A DNA stretch of 46,686 nt from contig CAJQSF010000020.1 in NCBI GenBank assembly GCA_905612495.1, positions 1 through 46,686 of the forward strand. The letters run 5' to 3'. The notes below the pieces were generated by a model. It had not been told where the DNA came from and made no database searches. It worked only from the letters and a program-made list of their open reading frames with translations. Shown piece by piece: positions 29,751 to 39,620 of this stretch. Source of the stretch: an uncultured Candidatus Pelagibacter sp. (GTDB lineage Bacteria; Pseudomonadota; Alphaproteobacteria; Pelagibacterales; Pelagibacteraceae). Numbering within the stretch: position 1 is the first letter of the stretch; each line of letters starts with the position of its first letter. The position numbers and the translations under genes were made by a program.

Positions 29751-30833
29751 ATGATTATTAAAACTTTTCAATTTTATTTGATAAAATTATTCATTAAAAG
29801 ATTGCTACTTACCTCAGCAATATTTCTATCTTTAATATTTATATTAACTGTTTTTGAGGAAATTTCTTTTTTTAAAAAATCAGATGTGAGTCTTTCATAT
29901 CCCTATCTAATAGCTTTCTTAAATACGCCATCGGCACTTTTTGATGTCTTCCCGTTTATTTTTTTAATAGCTACTCAATTTTTTTTTATATACTTAATTA
30001 AAAAAGGAGAACTAGATGTTCTAAAAATAAGTGGCCTAACTAACCTCCATATTATAAAGATTCTTGCTTTTGTCTCTTTTATTATTGGCTTATTGATAAT
30101 TATTTTTTATTATTCATTCTCTTCAAAACTTAAATTCTTATATCTTGATTTAAAAAATGCATACTCTAGTGATAATAAATACCTAGCTACTGTAACAAAA
30201 AATGGACTATGGATTAAAGATGAAATTGATAACTACACTTATATTGTGAACGCTAATAGGATAGACGATAATTATCTTAAGAAGGTTTCAATATTTAAAT
30301 TTGACAAAAATTTTGAGCTACTTGAGGTCGTAATATCCTCAAAAGTTAATGTTTCTAATACTACGTGGGTTATATCAAACCCTACAATTACAATTGATAA
30401 TCTATCAAAAGTCTATGAAGACAATATTGCAATGAAGTCTAATTTTGATCAACAAAAAATAAACACGCTTTTTGATAACTTGTCTTCACTTAATGTTACG
30501 GAATTGATTGACCAGAGAAGTGATTTTGAGCAATTAGGTTACTCAACTGTTGAGATTGAAACATATATGCATAGACTTGCTTCGTTTCCTTTTTTTCTTA
30601 CAATTATGACCATGCTATCATGTGTCATAATGCTAAATATAAAGAAAAATAAATCTTTAATTTTTCATATTATTTTAGGGATATTTATATCTGTAGTTAT
30701 ATATTACTCTTCATATCTTTTTAATTTACTTGGTGAAAATGAAAAAATTCCAACTATATTATCGACTTGGTTTCCATTATTTATAATATTAGTATTTATA
30801 ACAATAGGTTTAATTAGAATTAATGAAAAATAG
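29751..30833 (+). CDS. lptG: LPS export ABC transporter permease LptG
   Basis: YjgP/YjgQ family; KKGELDVLKISGLTNLHIIKI, HRLASFPFFLTIMTMLSCVIML. Confidence 0.87.
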   Translation: MIIKTFQFYLIKLFIKRLLLTSAIFLSLIFILTVFEEISFFKKSDVSLSYPYLIAFLNTPSALFDVFPFIFLIATQFFFIYLIKKGELDVLKISGLTNLHIIKILAFVSFIIGLLIIIFYYSFSSKLKFLYLDLKNAYSSDNKYLATVTKNGLWIKDEIDNYTYIVNANRIDDNYLKKVSIFKFDKNFELLEVVISSKVNVSNTTWVISNPTITIDNLSKVYEDNIAMKSNFDQQKINTLFDNLSSLNVTELIDQRSDFEQLGYSTVEIETYMHRLASFPFFLTIMTMLSCVIMLNIKKNKSLIFHIILGIFISVVIYYSSYLFNLLGENEKIPTILSTWFPLFIILVFITIGLIRINEK

Positions 30834-33117
30834 ATATTTCTTATATGTGTTGTTTTTATATATTAGTTTTTTTAATATAAATTTTGTAACCGCTAATGAA
30901 TTAGAGTTTAATGTTTCTGAAATTATTATCTCAGATAATGGAAACATTATGGAAGCTAAAAAAGGTACGGCGACATCTTTAATTGATGGAATCAATATTG
31001 ATGCAGATACTTTTTTTTACAATAAGAGCGCATCTACACTAACTGCTTTGGGAGATGTTAAAATAACTAGTATAAAAAATGATTTTTTGATTGAAACTCA
31101 AAGTATTATTTACAACACTTATAAGAAAGAAATAACCTCTCAGGATAATACTCTTATTAACGATGCTAATGGCAATCTAGCTGAGGCAAAAGCATTTTTT
31201 CTAAATTTGAATGATGATGTAATAAAACTAAAAAAAATGAAGATGACCGATCTTCAACAAAATATAATTAAGCTAGATATTGCTTATATAAATTTGAATA
31301 CTAGCAATTTAATTGGAAAAAATGTTTCAATTAACTTAAACAATAAAACTTTTAATAAAGAAAATGAACCGCGATTAAAAGGTGTGTCTTTAAATTCTGA
31401 TTTACAAACCTCAATACTTACAAAAGGAGTATTCACAACTTGTAAAAAAAATGATGATTGTCCTCCATGGCAAATACAAGCTTCTGAGATTAGACATAAT
31501 AAGCAAAAAAAAACTATTTACTATGATAATGCCTGGCTAAAAATTTATGACAAGCCCGTATTTTATTTTCCTAAATTTTTTCATCCAGATCCTTCTGTTA
31601 AAAGACAATCTGGTTTTTTAATGCCAAAATTTGCTGACTCATCGGCATTAGGTAGTTCTTTAAACATACCATACTTCAATGCCATTTCAGATAGTAAAGA
31701 TCTTACATTTACACCAAGGTTATATTTTGATCAAAAAATATTAGCCCAAACAGAATACAGGACAGTTAATGCTGAAACTAAAAATACTCTTGATTTTAGT
31801 TTTTTAAGCAATCCTGAAGGTAATAACCAAAGTCATTTTTTTTCTGAATCTCAAAAAGAATTAAATTTTGATGGTTTTCTAGATTCAGAACTATATTTAA
31901 ATTTTCAAACAACATCAGATGATACATATCTAAAAACATACAAGTTAGAATCTCCACTTATAAATAACACAAGCACCCTTCAATCTTTAATTGGCCTAAA
32001 TTTATATAAGGAAGATTTTTCATTTAATACTGAGTTTCAGGTTTATGAAAATCTTAATGCACAAAAAATAGATAGATATGAATATATTTTACCATCTTAC
32101 ACACTTTCAAAAGACTTGGGATATGCTTTTAATACAAGTGGCACTACTACACTTTTATCAACTGGTCATGTAAAAAATTATAATACCAATATTTTAGAAT
32201 CAAGCAATATTAACGACTTATTATACGATTCCGATTACGGTTATTCAGGAAATGGTTTACAAAAAAACTATAAAATTTTATTAAAAAATACAAATACCAA
32301 AGGTAAAAACTCTCCTAGCTTTAAAGAAAAAAATGATCATACAATTGGATCATTGTTTCAATACAACATGTCTTATCCTTTGATAAAATCAGGAACTGAG
32401 CACAAAGATTTTTTGACACCGCTCACCACTATAAATTTTAGCCCTAATAAATCTAAAAATAATAAAGATGTTGATACCAGAATTGATACTATTAATATTT
32501 TTAGTTTAAATAGAATTGGAGATTCTCAATCAGTAGAAGGGGGTCTTTCAATGGTTTATGGGTTGGAGTATTTTAAAGTAAACATGGACAATCAAAATGT
32601 CTTGGAAGCAAAAATTGCTAGTCAAATGAGACTGGAAGAAGACAAAAACTTGCCAATACACAGTACACTTGGTCAAAAAAGTTCTAATATAGTAGGAAAT
32701 TTTGTTATCAATCCATCAGATCATTTAAATTTAAACTATAATTATTCGATTGATGAAAATTTGAGAGATACAAATTATCAGTCTCTTTCATCGACGCTCA
32801 AAGTTAACAATTTTATTACAACATTTGAATATGTGAATGAAAATAAATCACAAGAAAATAGCTTTTTAAGCAACGAAACTACTTATAATATTGATGATAA
32901 TATATCGATTGGATTTAATACTAGGTCTAATAAAGAAACAAGTCTAGCTGAATACTATAACTTAATTTATCAATACAAAAATGATTGTTTAATAGCTGCC
33001 GTTGAATACAATAAAGATTATTACAGTGATAGGACTTTAAAAGCTGATGAGAGTATATTTTTTAAATTAACAATTATTCCGTTTGGAGAAACAAAATCAC
33101 CTAATTTAAGAAAATGA
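30823..33117 (+). CDS. lptD: LPS assembly outer membrane protein LptD
   Basis: OstA-like N-terminus, FTTCKKNDDCPPWQIQASEIRHNKQKKTIYYDNAWLKIYDKPVFYFPKFFHPDPSVKRQSGFLMP; long beta-rich C-terminal region. Confidence 0.92.
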   Translation: MKNRYFLYVLFLYISFFNINFVTANELEFNVSEIIISDNGNIMEAKKGTATSLIDGINIDADTFFYNKSASTLTALGDVKITSIKNDFLIETQSIIYNTYKKEITSQDNTLINDANGNLAEAKAFFLNLNDDVIKLKKMKMTDLQQNIIKLDIAYINLNTSNLIGKNVSINLNNKTFNKENEPRLKGVSLNSDLQTSILTKGVFTTCKKNDDCPPWQIQASEIRHNKQKKTIYYDNAWLKIYDKPVFYFPKFFHPDPSVKRQSGFLMPKFADSSALGSSLNIPYFNAISDSKDLTFTPRLYFDQKILAQTEYRTVNAETKNTLDFSFLSNPEGNNQSHFFSESQKELNFDGFLDSELYLNFQTTSDDTYLKTYKLESPLINNTSTLQSLIGLNLYKEDFSFNTEFQVYENLNAQKIDRYEYILPSYTLSKDLGYAFNTSGTTTLLSTGHVKNYNTNILESSNINDLLYDSDYGYSGNGLQKNYKILLKNTNTKGKNSPSFKEKNDHTIGSLFQYNMSYPLIKSGTEHKDFLTPLTTINFSPNKSKNNKDVDTRIDTINIFSLNRIGDSQSVEGGLSMVYGLEYFKVNMDNQNVLEAKIASQMRLEEDKNLPIHSTLGQKSSNIVGNFVINPSDHLNLNYNYSIDENLRDTNYQSLSSTLKVNNFITTFEYVNENKSQENSFLSNETTYNIDDNISIGFNTRSNKETSLAEYYNLIYQYKNDCLIAAVEYNKDYYSDRTLKADESIFFKLTIIPFGETKSPNLRK

Positions 33118-34040
33118 AATTAAATAAAATTATATTTTTGATTATTTTAAGTATGTCATTTTTTGAGAAAATTAAATCTCAAGATAATATCTCTATTGTT
33201 TTCAAAATAAATAATGAAATTATTACTAATAGAGATATTCAAAATGAGGAGTATTATTTATCAGCTCTGAATGAGCAATTTCAAAATTTAGCTAAAGAGA
33301 AAAAATATCAAATAGCGAAAGCATCAATTTTAAAAGAAGAGATAAAAAAAAATGAGATTCTAAAATACTACATATTAAATCAAAAAGATCCATTATTAGA
33401 AAAAGTAATTCAAAATTTTACCACTAAATTGAAATTTAAAGATAGGGCTGAATTTGAGGCGCATCTATCACGCTATAACCTTAGTATAGATGCAATAATA
33501 AAAAAAATTGAAGTTGAAACAGTTTGGAATCAACTAGTTTATAAAAAATACCAAGGATTAATTAAAATTGATAAAGAAAAGCTTTCTAAAAGAATAAAAA
33601 AACAAACAGATACAAAAAAATCATTTCTATTATCAGAAATAGTTTTTAAAAAAAATAATAATGAAAAGTTAAATGACACTACTAAAAAAATTTATAACAG
33701 CATAAGTGAAATTGGTTTTCAAAATACGGCAAATATTTATAGTATTTCTGATAGCTCCAAATTTGGAGGCCAGATAGGATGGGTGAATAGCCAAAATCTA
33801 TCAAATGAAATTTTAAAAGAAATTAAAAAAATAAATTTAAATGAAAATACAATTCCAATTATTATCACTAATGGTTACATAATATTAAAACTAGAAGATA
33901 TGAAGGAAGAAAAAGTTAAGATAAATTTGCAAAATGAATTAGATAAAGCGATTACTTATGAAACTGATAAACAGCTTAATACATTTTCAAAAATTTATTT
34001 CGATACAATAAAAATTAATACGAATTTAGATGAGTTATAA
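33114..34040 (+). CDS. surA: SurA-like periplasmic peptidyl-prolyl isomerase / chaperone
   Basis: Signal-like N-terminus, SurA N domain (VFKINNEIITNRDIQNEEYYL), one parvulin-like domain (FGGQIGWVNSQNLSNEI); between lptD and pdxA. Confidence 0.82.
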   Translation: MKLNKIIFLIILSMSFFEKIKSQDNISIVFKINNEIITNRDIQNEEYYLSALNEQFQNLAKEKKYQIAKASILKEEIKKNEILKYYILNQKDPLLEKVIQNFTTKLKFKDRAEFEAHLSRYNLSIDAIIKKIEVETVWNQLVYKKYQGLIKIDKEKLSKRIKKQTDTKKSFLLSEIVFKKNNNEKLNDTTKKIYNSISEIGFQNTANIYSISDSSKFGGQIGWVNSQNLSNEILKEIKKINLNENTIPIIITNGYIILKLEDMKEEKVKINLQNELDKAITYETDKQLNTFSKIYFDTIKINTNLDEL

Positions 34041-34995
34041 ACCTATATTAGTGGTTAATGGTGAACCTAATAGTGTTTTTTTAGAGATTTTTTTTAAAAG
34101 TCTAAAAATACACAAGTATAAAAGTCCCATAATTATTATTGCATCAAAAAAGTTACTTCTAGAACAAATGAAAAAGTTAAGTTTTTTTTTTGAAATTAAT
34201 ATTATTGATAAAAATTTTGATAAATTTAACCAACTTAATAATAAAAAAATTAATTTAATCAACGTTGAGTACAAATTTAATAAATGCTTTGAAAAAATTT
34301 CTAATAAATCTAACACTTATATAAAAGAGTCTTTTGATGTTGCTTTAAAAATTATAATTAAAAATAAATTTTCAAAGCTAATAAATGGACCTATTTCTAA
34401 AAAACATTTTTTAAAAGGAAAAAGCTTGGGTATTACTGAATATTTAGCAAAAAAAACTAAAAAAAATAATAATGTTGCTATGCTAATTTATAATAAAAAA
34501 TTATCTGTTAGTCCAATAACAACGCATCTTGCTTTAAAAGATGTTCATAAAAATTTCTCAAAAAAAAAAATATATACTCACATTAAACTAATTACTGAGT
34601 TTTATAAAAAAAATTTTAAGAAGAAACCAAAAATTGCAATAACAGGTCTAAATCCTCACTGCGAAAGCAACTTTAAAGATTGTGAAGAAGATTCAATAAT
34701 CATACCAGCAATTAAAAACTTAAAGGCTAGAAACTTTAAAGTTGAAGGCCCTTTTCCTGCCGACACTATATTCTTAAAAGAACATTTAAAAAAATTTGAT
34801 GTAGTTATTGGCATGTACCACGATCAAGTACTCACTCCTATGAAAGCTTTGTTTGGATTTGATGCTATTAATATAACACTTGGCTTACCGTTTGTTCGTA
34901 TTTCTCCAGATCATGGGCCAAACTCTTCAATGTTAGGTAAAAATTTATCTAACCCTAAAAGCCTTATAGAAGCTTTAAAATTCTTAGATAAATAA
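34030..34995 (+). CDS. pdxA: 4-hydroxythreonine-4-phosphate dehydrogenase
   Basis: INGPISKKHF, GITEYLAKKT, AITGLNPHCES, GPFPADTIF, VIGMYHDQVLTPMKALFGFDAINITLGLPFVRISPDHG. Confidence 0.95.
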   Translation: MSYKPILVVNGEPNSVFLEIFFKSLKIHKYKSPIIIIASKKLLLEQMKKLSFFFEINIIDKNFDKFNQLNNKKINLINVEYKFNKCFEKISNKSNTYIKESFDVALKIIIKNKFSKLINGPISKKHFLKGKSLGITEYLAKKTKKNNNVAMLIYNKKLSVSPITTHLALKDVHKNFSKKKIYTHIKLITEFYKKNFKKKPKIAITGLNPHCESNFKDCEEDSIIIPAIKNLKARNFKVEGPFPADTIFLKEHLKKFDVVIGMYHDQVLTPMKALFGFDAINITLGLPFVRISPDHGPNSSMLGKNLSNPKSLIEALKFLDK

Positions 34996-35784
34996 ATGTT
35001 TATTAAACCAAAAAAAAGTTTGGGACAAAATTTTTTAATAGATCATAACGTTTTAGAGCAAATTGTTGATACGGTTGAAATTACAAATAAAGAAGTTTTA
35101 GAAATAGGTCCTGGTAGTGGAAATTTAACAACATTTATTTTAAAAAAAAATCCTAAAAAGATTTATACTATTGAAAAAGATGATGAGCTAGCTTTATTAT
35201 TGAAAGATAAATTTTCTGATGAAATTATTATTATCAATGAAGATGTTTTAAAAATATCTGAGGATAAAATTTCTAATGAAAAACTCACAGTATTTGGAAA
35301 CTTACCTTATAATATTTCTACTGAAATTCTTTCAAAATGGATAGTTAACATAGATAAAAATTTCTGGTTTGAAAACTTAGTATTAATGTTTCAAAAGGAA
35401 GTCGCTGAAAGAATTATTGCAGAATCTAATACCTCTAAATATGGACGATTATCTATTTTATCACACTGGAAACTAAATATTAAAAAGATAATAGACATTA
35501 AACCACAAAGCTTCTCACCACGACCAAAGATTGACAGCACATTGCTGCTATTTACTCCAAGAGAAAATTTCTTTGAGTTAAAGGACGCCAAAAACCTTGA
35601 AATGATAACTAGAGTTTTCTTTAGTCAAAGAAGAAAAATGCTTAAGAAACCCTTTAATCAAGTTTTTAATAACGCTAAGAAAGTTGCAGAAAAATTTGAC
35701 ATTGACTTGAATTTAAGACCACAAAACCTTAAGCCTGAAATGTATTTTAAGCTTGTTAAAGAATATGAGAGCTTAAGACGTTAA
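34996..35784 (+). CDS. rsmA: 16S rRNA (adenine(1518)-N6/adenine(1519)-N6)-dimethyltransferase
   Basis: [56 protein letters not shown]. Confidence 0.96.
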   Translation: MFIKPKKSLGQNFLIDHNVLEQIVDTVEITNKEVLEIGPGSGNLTTFILKKNPKKIYTIEKDDELALLLKDKFSDEIIIINEDVLKISEDKISNEKLTVFGNLPYNISTEILSKWIVNIDKNFWFENLVLMFQKEVAERIIAESNTSKYGRLSILSHWKLNIKKIIDIKPQSFSPRPKIDSTLLLFTPRENFFELKDAKNLEMITRVFFSQRRKMLKKPFNQVFNNAKKVAEKFDIDLNLRPQNLKPEMYFKLVKEYESLRR

Positions 35785-36405
35785 TTTATTAACATGCTTT
35801 CTAATATATTCTTTATCATAATCTTTTGAGCCATTGTTAATTTCTGCATCAATCAAAGTGCTAATTTTAGAATAACAATCATCAAGGTTGTCGTTTATAA
35901 TTACATAGTCATAGTTTATCCAGTGCAACACATCTCTACTGAATTCTTTCATTCTCTCTTCTGCAATTAATTTGTCCTTCATATCTCTATTGGAGAGTCT
36001 CTCAAATAAAACTTCTTTACTTGGTGGAAGTATAAAAAAAGTTATCAACTTATAGTTTAATTTTTTATTCTTAATTTGATCTGCACCTTGCCAGTCAATA
36101 TCAAATATTACATTCTCACCTTTTTCTAATTTTTCTATAACAGGTGTTCTTGTTGTACCGTAAAGATGATTGAAAACTTTTGCATATTCCAAAAATTCTT
36201 CATTTTTAATCAACCCTTCAAATTTATCATGATTAACAAAATAATAATCTTCATCGGCTACTTCACTAGATCTTGCTTGTCTTGTTGTGTGAGATGTTGA
36301 TATTTGAAAGTTTTTTTCTTTAGATAGAAGTTTTACTAAAGTAGTTTTACCTGCCCCAGATGGGGATGATAAAATCACCATTATCCCATCTTTTTTCATG
36401 GACAT
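35773..36405 (-). CDS. gmk: Guanylate kinase
   Basis: [66 protein letters not shown]. Confidence 0.97.
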   Translation of the reverse strand: MSMKKDGIMVILSSPSGAGKTTLVKLLSKEKNFQISTSHTTRQARSSEVADEDYYFVNHDKFEGLIKNEEFLEYAKVFNHLYGTTRTPVIEKLEKGENVIFDIDWQGADQIKNKKLNYKLITFFILPPSKEVLFERLSNRDMKDKLIAEERMKEFSRDVLHWINYDYVIINDNLDDCYSKISTLIDAEINNGSKDYDKEYIRKHVNKLTS

Positions 36406-36413
36406 TTTAATTT

Positions 36414-36653
36414 TTAGTTTGCTTTGCCTGCTATAAAATTAACAGCATCACCTACGGTAAGAATTTTTTCAGCTTCACTATCCGAGATTTCTGAACCAAA
36501 CTCTTCTTCAAAAGCCATCACTAATTCAACTGTATCTAAACTATCTGCTCCAAGATCGTCTATAAAACTTGAATCATCTAATACTTTAGCTTCATCTATA
36601 CCTAAATGATCTGCTACAATTTTTTTAACCTTACTTGAAATTTCTTCTGACAT
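36414..36653 (-). CDS. acpP: Acyl carrier protein
   Basis: 79 aa; [28 protein letters not shown] phosphopantetheine site. Confidence 0.98.
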   Translation of the reverse strand: MSEEISSKVKKIVADHLGIDEAKVLDDSSFIDDLGADSLDTVELVMAFEEEFGSEISDSEAEKILTVGDAVNFIAGKAN

Positions 36654-36701
36654 AATGTTCCTTTTTGTTATATTTCGTTAATAGTTCAAAAAGTAGTTTT
36701 G

Positions 36702-37439
36702 TCAACCCAAATACATGCCTCCATTAACATGTAATGTTTCTCCATTGATATAATCTGACTGATCAGAGCTTAAGAAAACTACAGCATTTGCTATATCCTC
36801 TGGTTTGCCCAGTCTATTAGACGGAATTTTAGCTATTACTAACTCTTTATGCTTCGCATCAATTTGATCTGTCATTGCTGTGCTTATAAAGCCAGGAGAT
36901 ATGCAGTTAACATTTATATTTTTCTTAGCATATTCAATTGCAAGGCTTTTGGACATAGCAACAATACCTGCTTTTGAAGCTGTATAGTTTGCCTGGCCAA
37001 CATTACCTGTGTGTCCTACTACCGATGTAATATTAATAATTTTACCAGATTTATTTTTAAGCATTTTTTTTATAGAATATTTGCACATTAAAAATGTTGA
37101 AGTTAAATTGACATCTATAACCTTAGTCCACTCTTCTAAGCTCATTCTAATTGTTAAATTATCTTTTGTTATTCCAGCATTATTAATTATGCAGTCAAGT
37201 GATCCACCTAACTCTTCGGTCGCATTTTTAATAAATTCTTCAATTTTTTCGTGTTGAGAGATGTCAAATTTAAGTATCTTAATATTGTTAAATTTTGACT
37301 TCAGCTCTTCTAGCTTTTCAATTCTTGTTCCAGTAGCCAAAATATTAGCACCATTGTCGTGTAGTTTTTCGACTATCGAGTTACCGATGCCTCCGGACGC
37401 ACCTGTGACTATAATATTTTTATTTTTTAAACTACTCAT
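36702..37439 (-). CDS. fabG: 3-oxoacyl-[acyl-carrier-protein] reductase
   Basis: IVTGASGGIGNSIVEKL, NNAGITKDNL, YTASKAGIVAMSKSLAIE, NCISPGFI. Confidence 0.96.
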   Translation of the reverse strand: MSSLKNKNIIVTGASGGIGNSIVEKLHDNGANILATGTRIEKLEELKSKFNNIKILKFDISQHEKIEEFIKNATEELGGSLDCIINNAGITKDNLTIRMSLEEWTKVIDVNLTSTFLMCKYSIKKMLKNKSGKIINITSVVGHTGNVGQANYTASKAGIVAMSKSLAIEYAKKNINVNCISPGFISTAMTDQIDAKHKELVIAKIPSNRLGKPEDIANAVVFLSSDQSDYINGETLHVNGGMYLG

Positions 37440-38364
37440 TAAAATTAATTAACTTTATATCTTCTTCTGTATTTATTGCACTAACTTTAACATTTCTATC
37501 AATTCGCTTAATCAAACCTGATAAAACTTTACCAGGTCCTATTTCTATAAAATGATTAACTCCTTTATCTATCATTAGTAATATGCTTTCTCTCCAGCGA
37601 ACCCTACTTTCAATTTGTTTAATCAATAAATTTTTTAGCTCATTTGAGTTGGATATTTCTTTTCCAGTTACATTAGAAATTAGAATATTCTGAGGTTCTT
37701 TAAAGTTTAACTTTGTAATTTCTTCATTCATAATAAGTGTAGCTTTATTCATTAATTTGCAATGAAATGGAGCACTCACAGGAAGCTTAATATTTTTTAT
37801 ATTAGCAGATTTTAAATCAATTATCATTTTGTCTATATCTTCAATATTGCCACTTAACACTATTTGACCTACTGAATTATCATTTGCAATATAACATTCA
37901 TATTTATTTTTATTTTCACTAATAAAATTTTCAATTATTTCGATTTTGGATCCTAAAACAGCAACCATTCCACCTACTCCTTTTGGTACCGCACTTTGCA
38001 TGGCCTTTCCTCTAATTTTTAATATTTTTAAAGTATCTGAAAATGATAATGCTCCTGCTGAAGCTAGCGCTGAATATTCTCCTAAAGAATGTCCTGCAAA
38101 AAAATTTGCTTTTTTTAGATTAATATTGAATTCTTCTTCAATCACCCTAAATATTGAATAGCTTATTAAGAAGATAGCAGGTTGAGTATTTTCAGTTAAA
38201 TCTAGGTCTTCCTTAGGTCCATTAAGAATAAGGTTTGATAAGGAAAATCCAAGTATATCATCAGCCTCTTTGAATAAATCATGAACTAAGCTATATTTAT
38301 TATAGAAGTCTTTACCCATTCCAACTAATTGAGAGCCTTGACCCGGAAAAATAACAGAAAACAT
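37432..38364 (-). CDS. fabD: Malonyl CoA-acyl carrier protein transacylase
   Basis: VIFPGQGSQLVGMGKDF, FFAGHSLGEYSALASAGAL (GHSLGE), SAPFHCKLM. Confidence 0.97.
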   Translation of the reverse strand: MFSVIFPGQGSQLVGMGKDFYNKYSLVHDLFKEADDILGFSLSNLILNGPKEDLDLTENTQPAIFLISYSIFRVIEEEFNINLKKANFFAGHSLGEYSALASAGALSFSDTLKILKIRGKAMQSAVPKGVGGMVAVLGSKIEIIENFISENKNKYECYIANDNSVGQIVLSGNIEDIDKMIIDLKSANIKNIKLPVSAPFHCKLMNKATLIMNEEITKLNFKEPQNILISNVTGKEISNSNELKNLLIKQIESRVRWRESILLMIDKGVNHFIEIGPGKVLSGLIKRIDRNVKVSAINTEEDIKLINFNE

Positions 38365-38412
38365 TTAATTATCTAAATTTTATTATGGTTTTAAGTGTTG
38401 TAATTCAATTGT

Positions 38413-38418
38413 TATAAT
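38413..38418 (+). promoter_or_regulatory. Candidate -10 box of the rpsF-rpsR-rplI promoter
   Basis: Exact TATAAT 32 nt before the rpsF ATG; -35 region weak. Confidence 0.4.
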
Positions 38419-38450
38419 AGTATATCCTCACTTTTTATTAAAGAACAATT

Positions 38451-38816
38451 ATGAATTTATACGAACACACTATAGTTGCTAGACAAGATACTAGCCCAGC
38501 TCAGGTTAAGCAATTAACCGAAAAATATTCAAAAATAGTAGAAAAAAATGATGGTGAAATAGTACAAACTGAAGATTGGGGATTATTAAACTTAGCCTAC
38601 GCTATAAAAAAAAATAGAAAGGGCATTTACATGCACTTTAAAATTAAAGGTTCTGGAAAAATTATTGATGAATTGGAGAAAAATGAAATTATTGATAAAA
38701 ACCTTTTAAGATACATGACTGTTAGAGTTAAAAAATTTGATTTAGAAGCAAAATATTTTTCAAAAAAAGATGAATATGAAAAAAAAGAATATAAAAAAGA
38801 TTACAATAGAGATTAA
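38451..38816 (+). CDS. rpsF: 30S ribosomal protein S6
   Basis: [52 protein letters not shown]; followed by S18 and L9. Confidence 0.97.
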   Translation: MNLYEHTIVARQDTSPAQVKQLTEKYSKIVEKNDGEIVQTEDWGLLNLAYAIKKNRKGIYMHFKIKGSGKIIDELEKNEIIDKNLLRYMTVRVKKFDLEAKYFSKKDEYEKKEYKKDYNRD

Positions 38817-38818
38817 TT

Positions 38819-39094
38819 ATGCCATCAAAAAAAAGATCTGATAATAAAAAGGGTAAACAAAGTAACTTTGCAAAATTAAGTATTTTCCAGCCAAACAAAT
38901 ATAAATTTAAAAAATCTTGCCCTCTATCAGTTAAAGGTGCACCAGAAGTTGATTATAAAAATATCAGATTACTAAAAAAGTACATGTCTGAGAATGGTAA
39001 AATTTTGCCTTCAAGAATTACAAATGTTTCACAAAAAAAACAAAGAGAGCTTTCTCTATCTGTTAAGAGAGCTAGAAATTTAGCATTAATTTAA
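38819..39094 (+). CDS. rpsR: 30S ribosomal protein S18
   Basis: [48 protein letters not shown]. Confidence 0.97.
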   Translation: MPSKKRSDNKKGKQSNFAKLSIFQPNKYKFKKSCPLSVKGAPEVDYKNIRLLKKYMSENGKILPSRITNVSQKKQRELSLSVKRARNLALI

Positions 39095-39553
39095 ATGAAA
39101 GTTATACTTTTAGAAAATTTAAGAAGAATTGGATCTATTGGAGAAATCATAGATGTAAAAAGAGGTTTTGCTAGAAACTACTTGATTTCAAATAAAAAAG
39201 CTCTTTATGCTTCAAAAGAAAACATTGCTGAAGTTGAAAAAATTAAATCTGAATTAGGCAAAAAAGATAATGAAAAAAAGACTGAAGCTTTGAAAATTTC
39301 AGAAAAAATTAATGGTAAAGTTTACGAGATCAAAAAACTTAGTACGGAAAATAAAGAACTTTATGGTTCAGTTAAACCAACTGAAATTGCAAAATTATTA
39401 CAAGAAAATGATAAATTAGATATCAAACCTTCAATGATACAACCACTAACTGAAATTAAATCAATTGGTAAATTTAAAGTAAAAATTATTCTACACTCAG
39501 AAATAGACTCTGAAATTACTATCAATGTAGTTACAGCAGAAACTATCCAATAA
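39095..39553 (+). CDS. rplI: 50S ribosomal protein L9
   Basis: MKVILLENLRRIGSIGEIIDVKRGFARNYLISNKKAL. Confidence 0.97.
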   Translation: MKVILLENLRRIGSIGEIIDVKRGFARNYLISNKKALYASKENIAEVEKIKSELGKKDNEKKTEALKISEKINGKVYEIKKLSTENKELYGSVKPTEIAKLLQENDKLDIKPSMIQPLTEIKSIGKFKVKIILHSEIDSEITINVVTAETIQ

Positions 39554-39593
39554 TTATACAATTTTTTCCCCAGCATATATTTCTTATTTTTTT

Positions 39594-39616
39594 AAATCTT
39601 ATTTCGGTTAAGATTT
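39594..39616 (+). promoter_or_regulatory. Hairpin immediately upstream of the dnaB start codon
   Basis: AAATCTTA-TTTCGGT-TAAGATTT (8-bp arms, 7-nt loop), ending 4 nt before ATG 39621. Confidence 0.45.
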
Positions 39617-39620
39617 GTTA

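Noticed and set aside
38365-38450. Possible S6:S18 ribosomal leader RNA upstream of rpsF
   Set aside because: The 86-nt leader has a plausible -10 box but I could not find the expected conserved structured motif.
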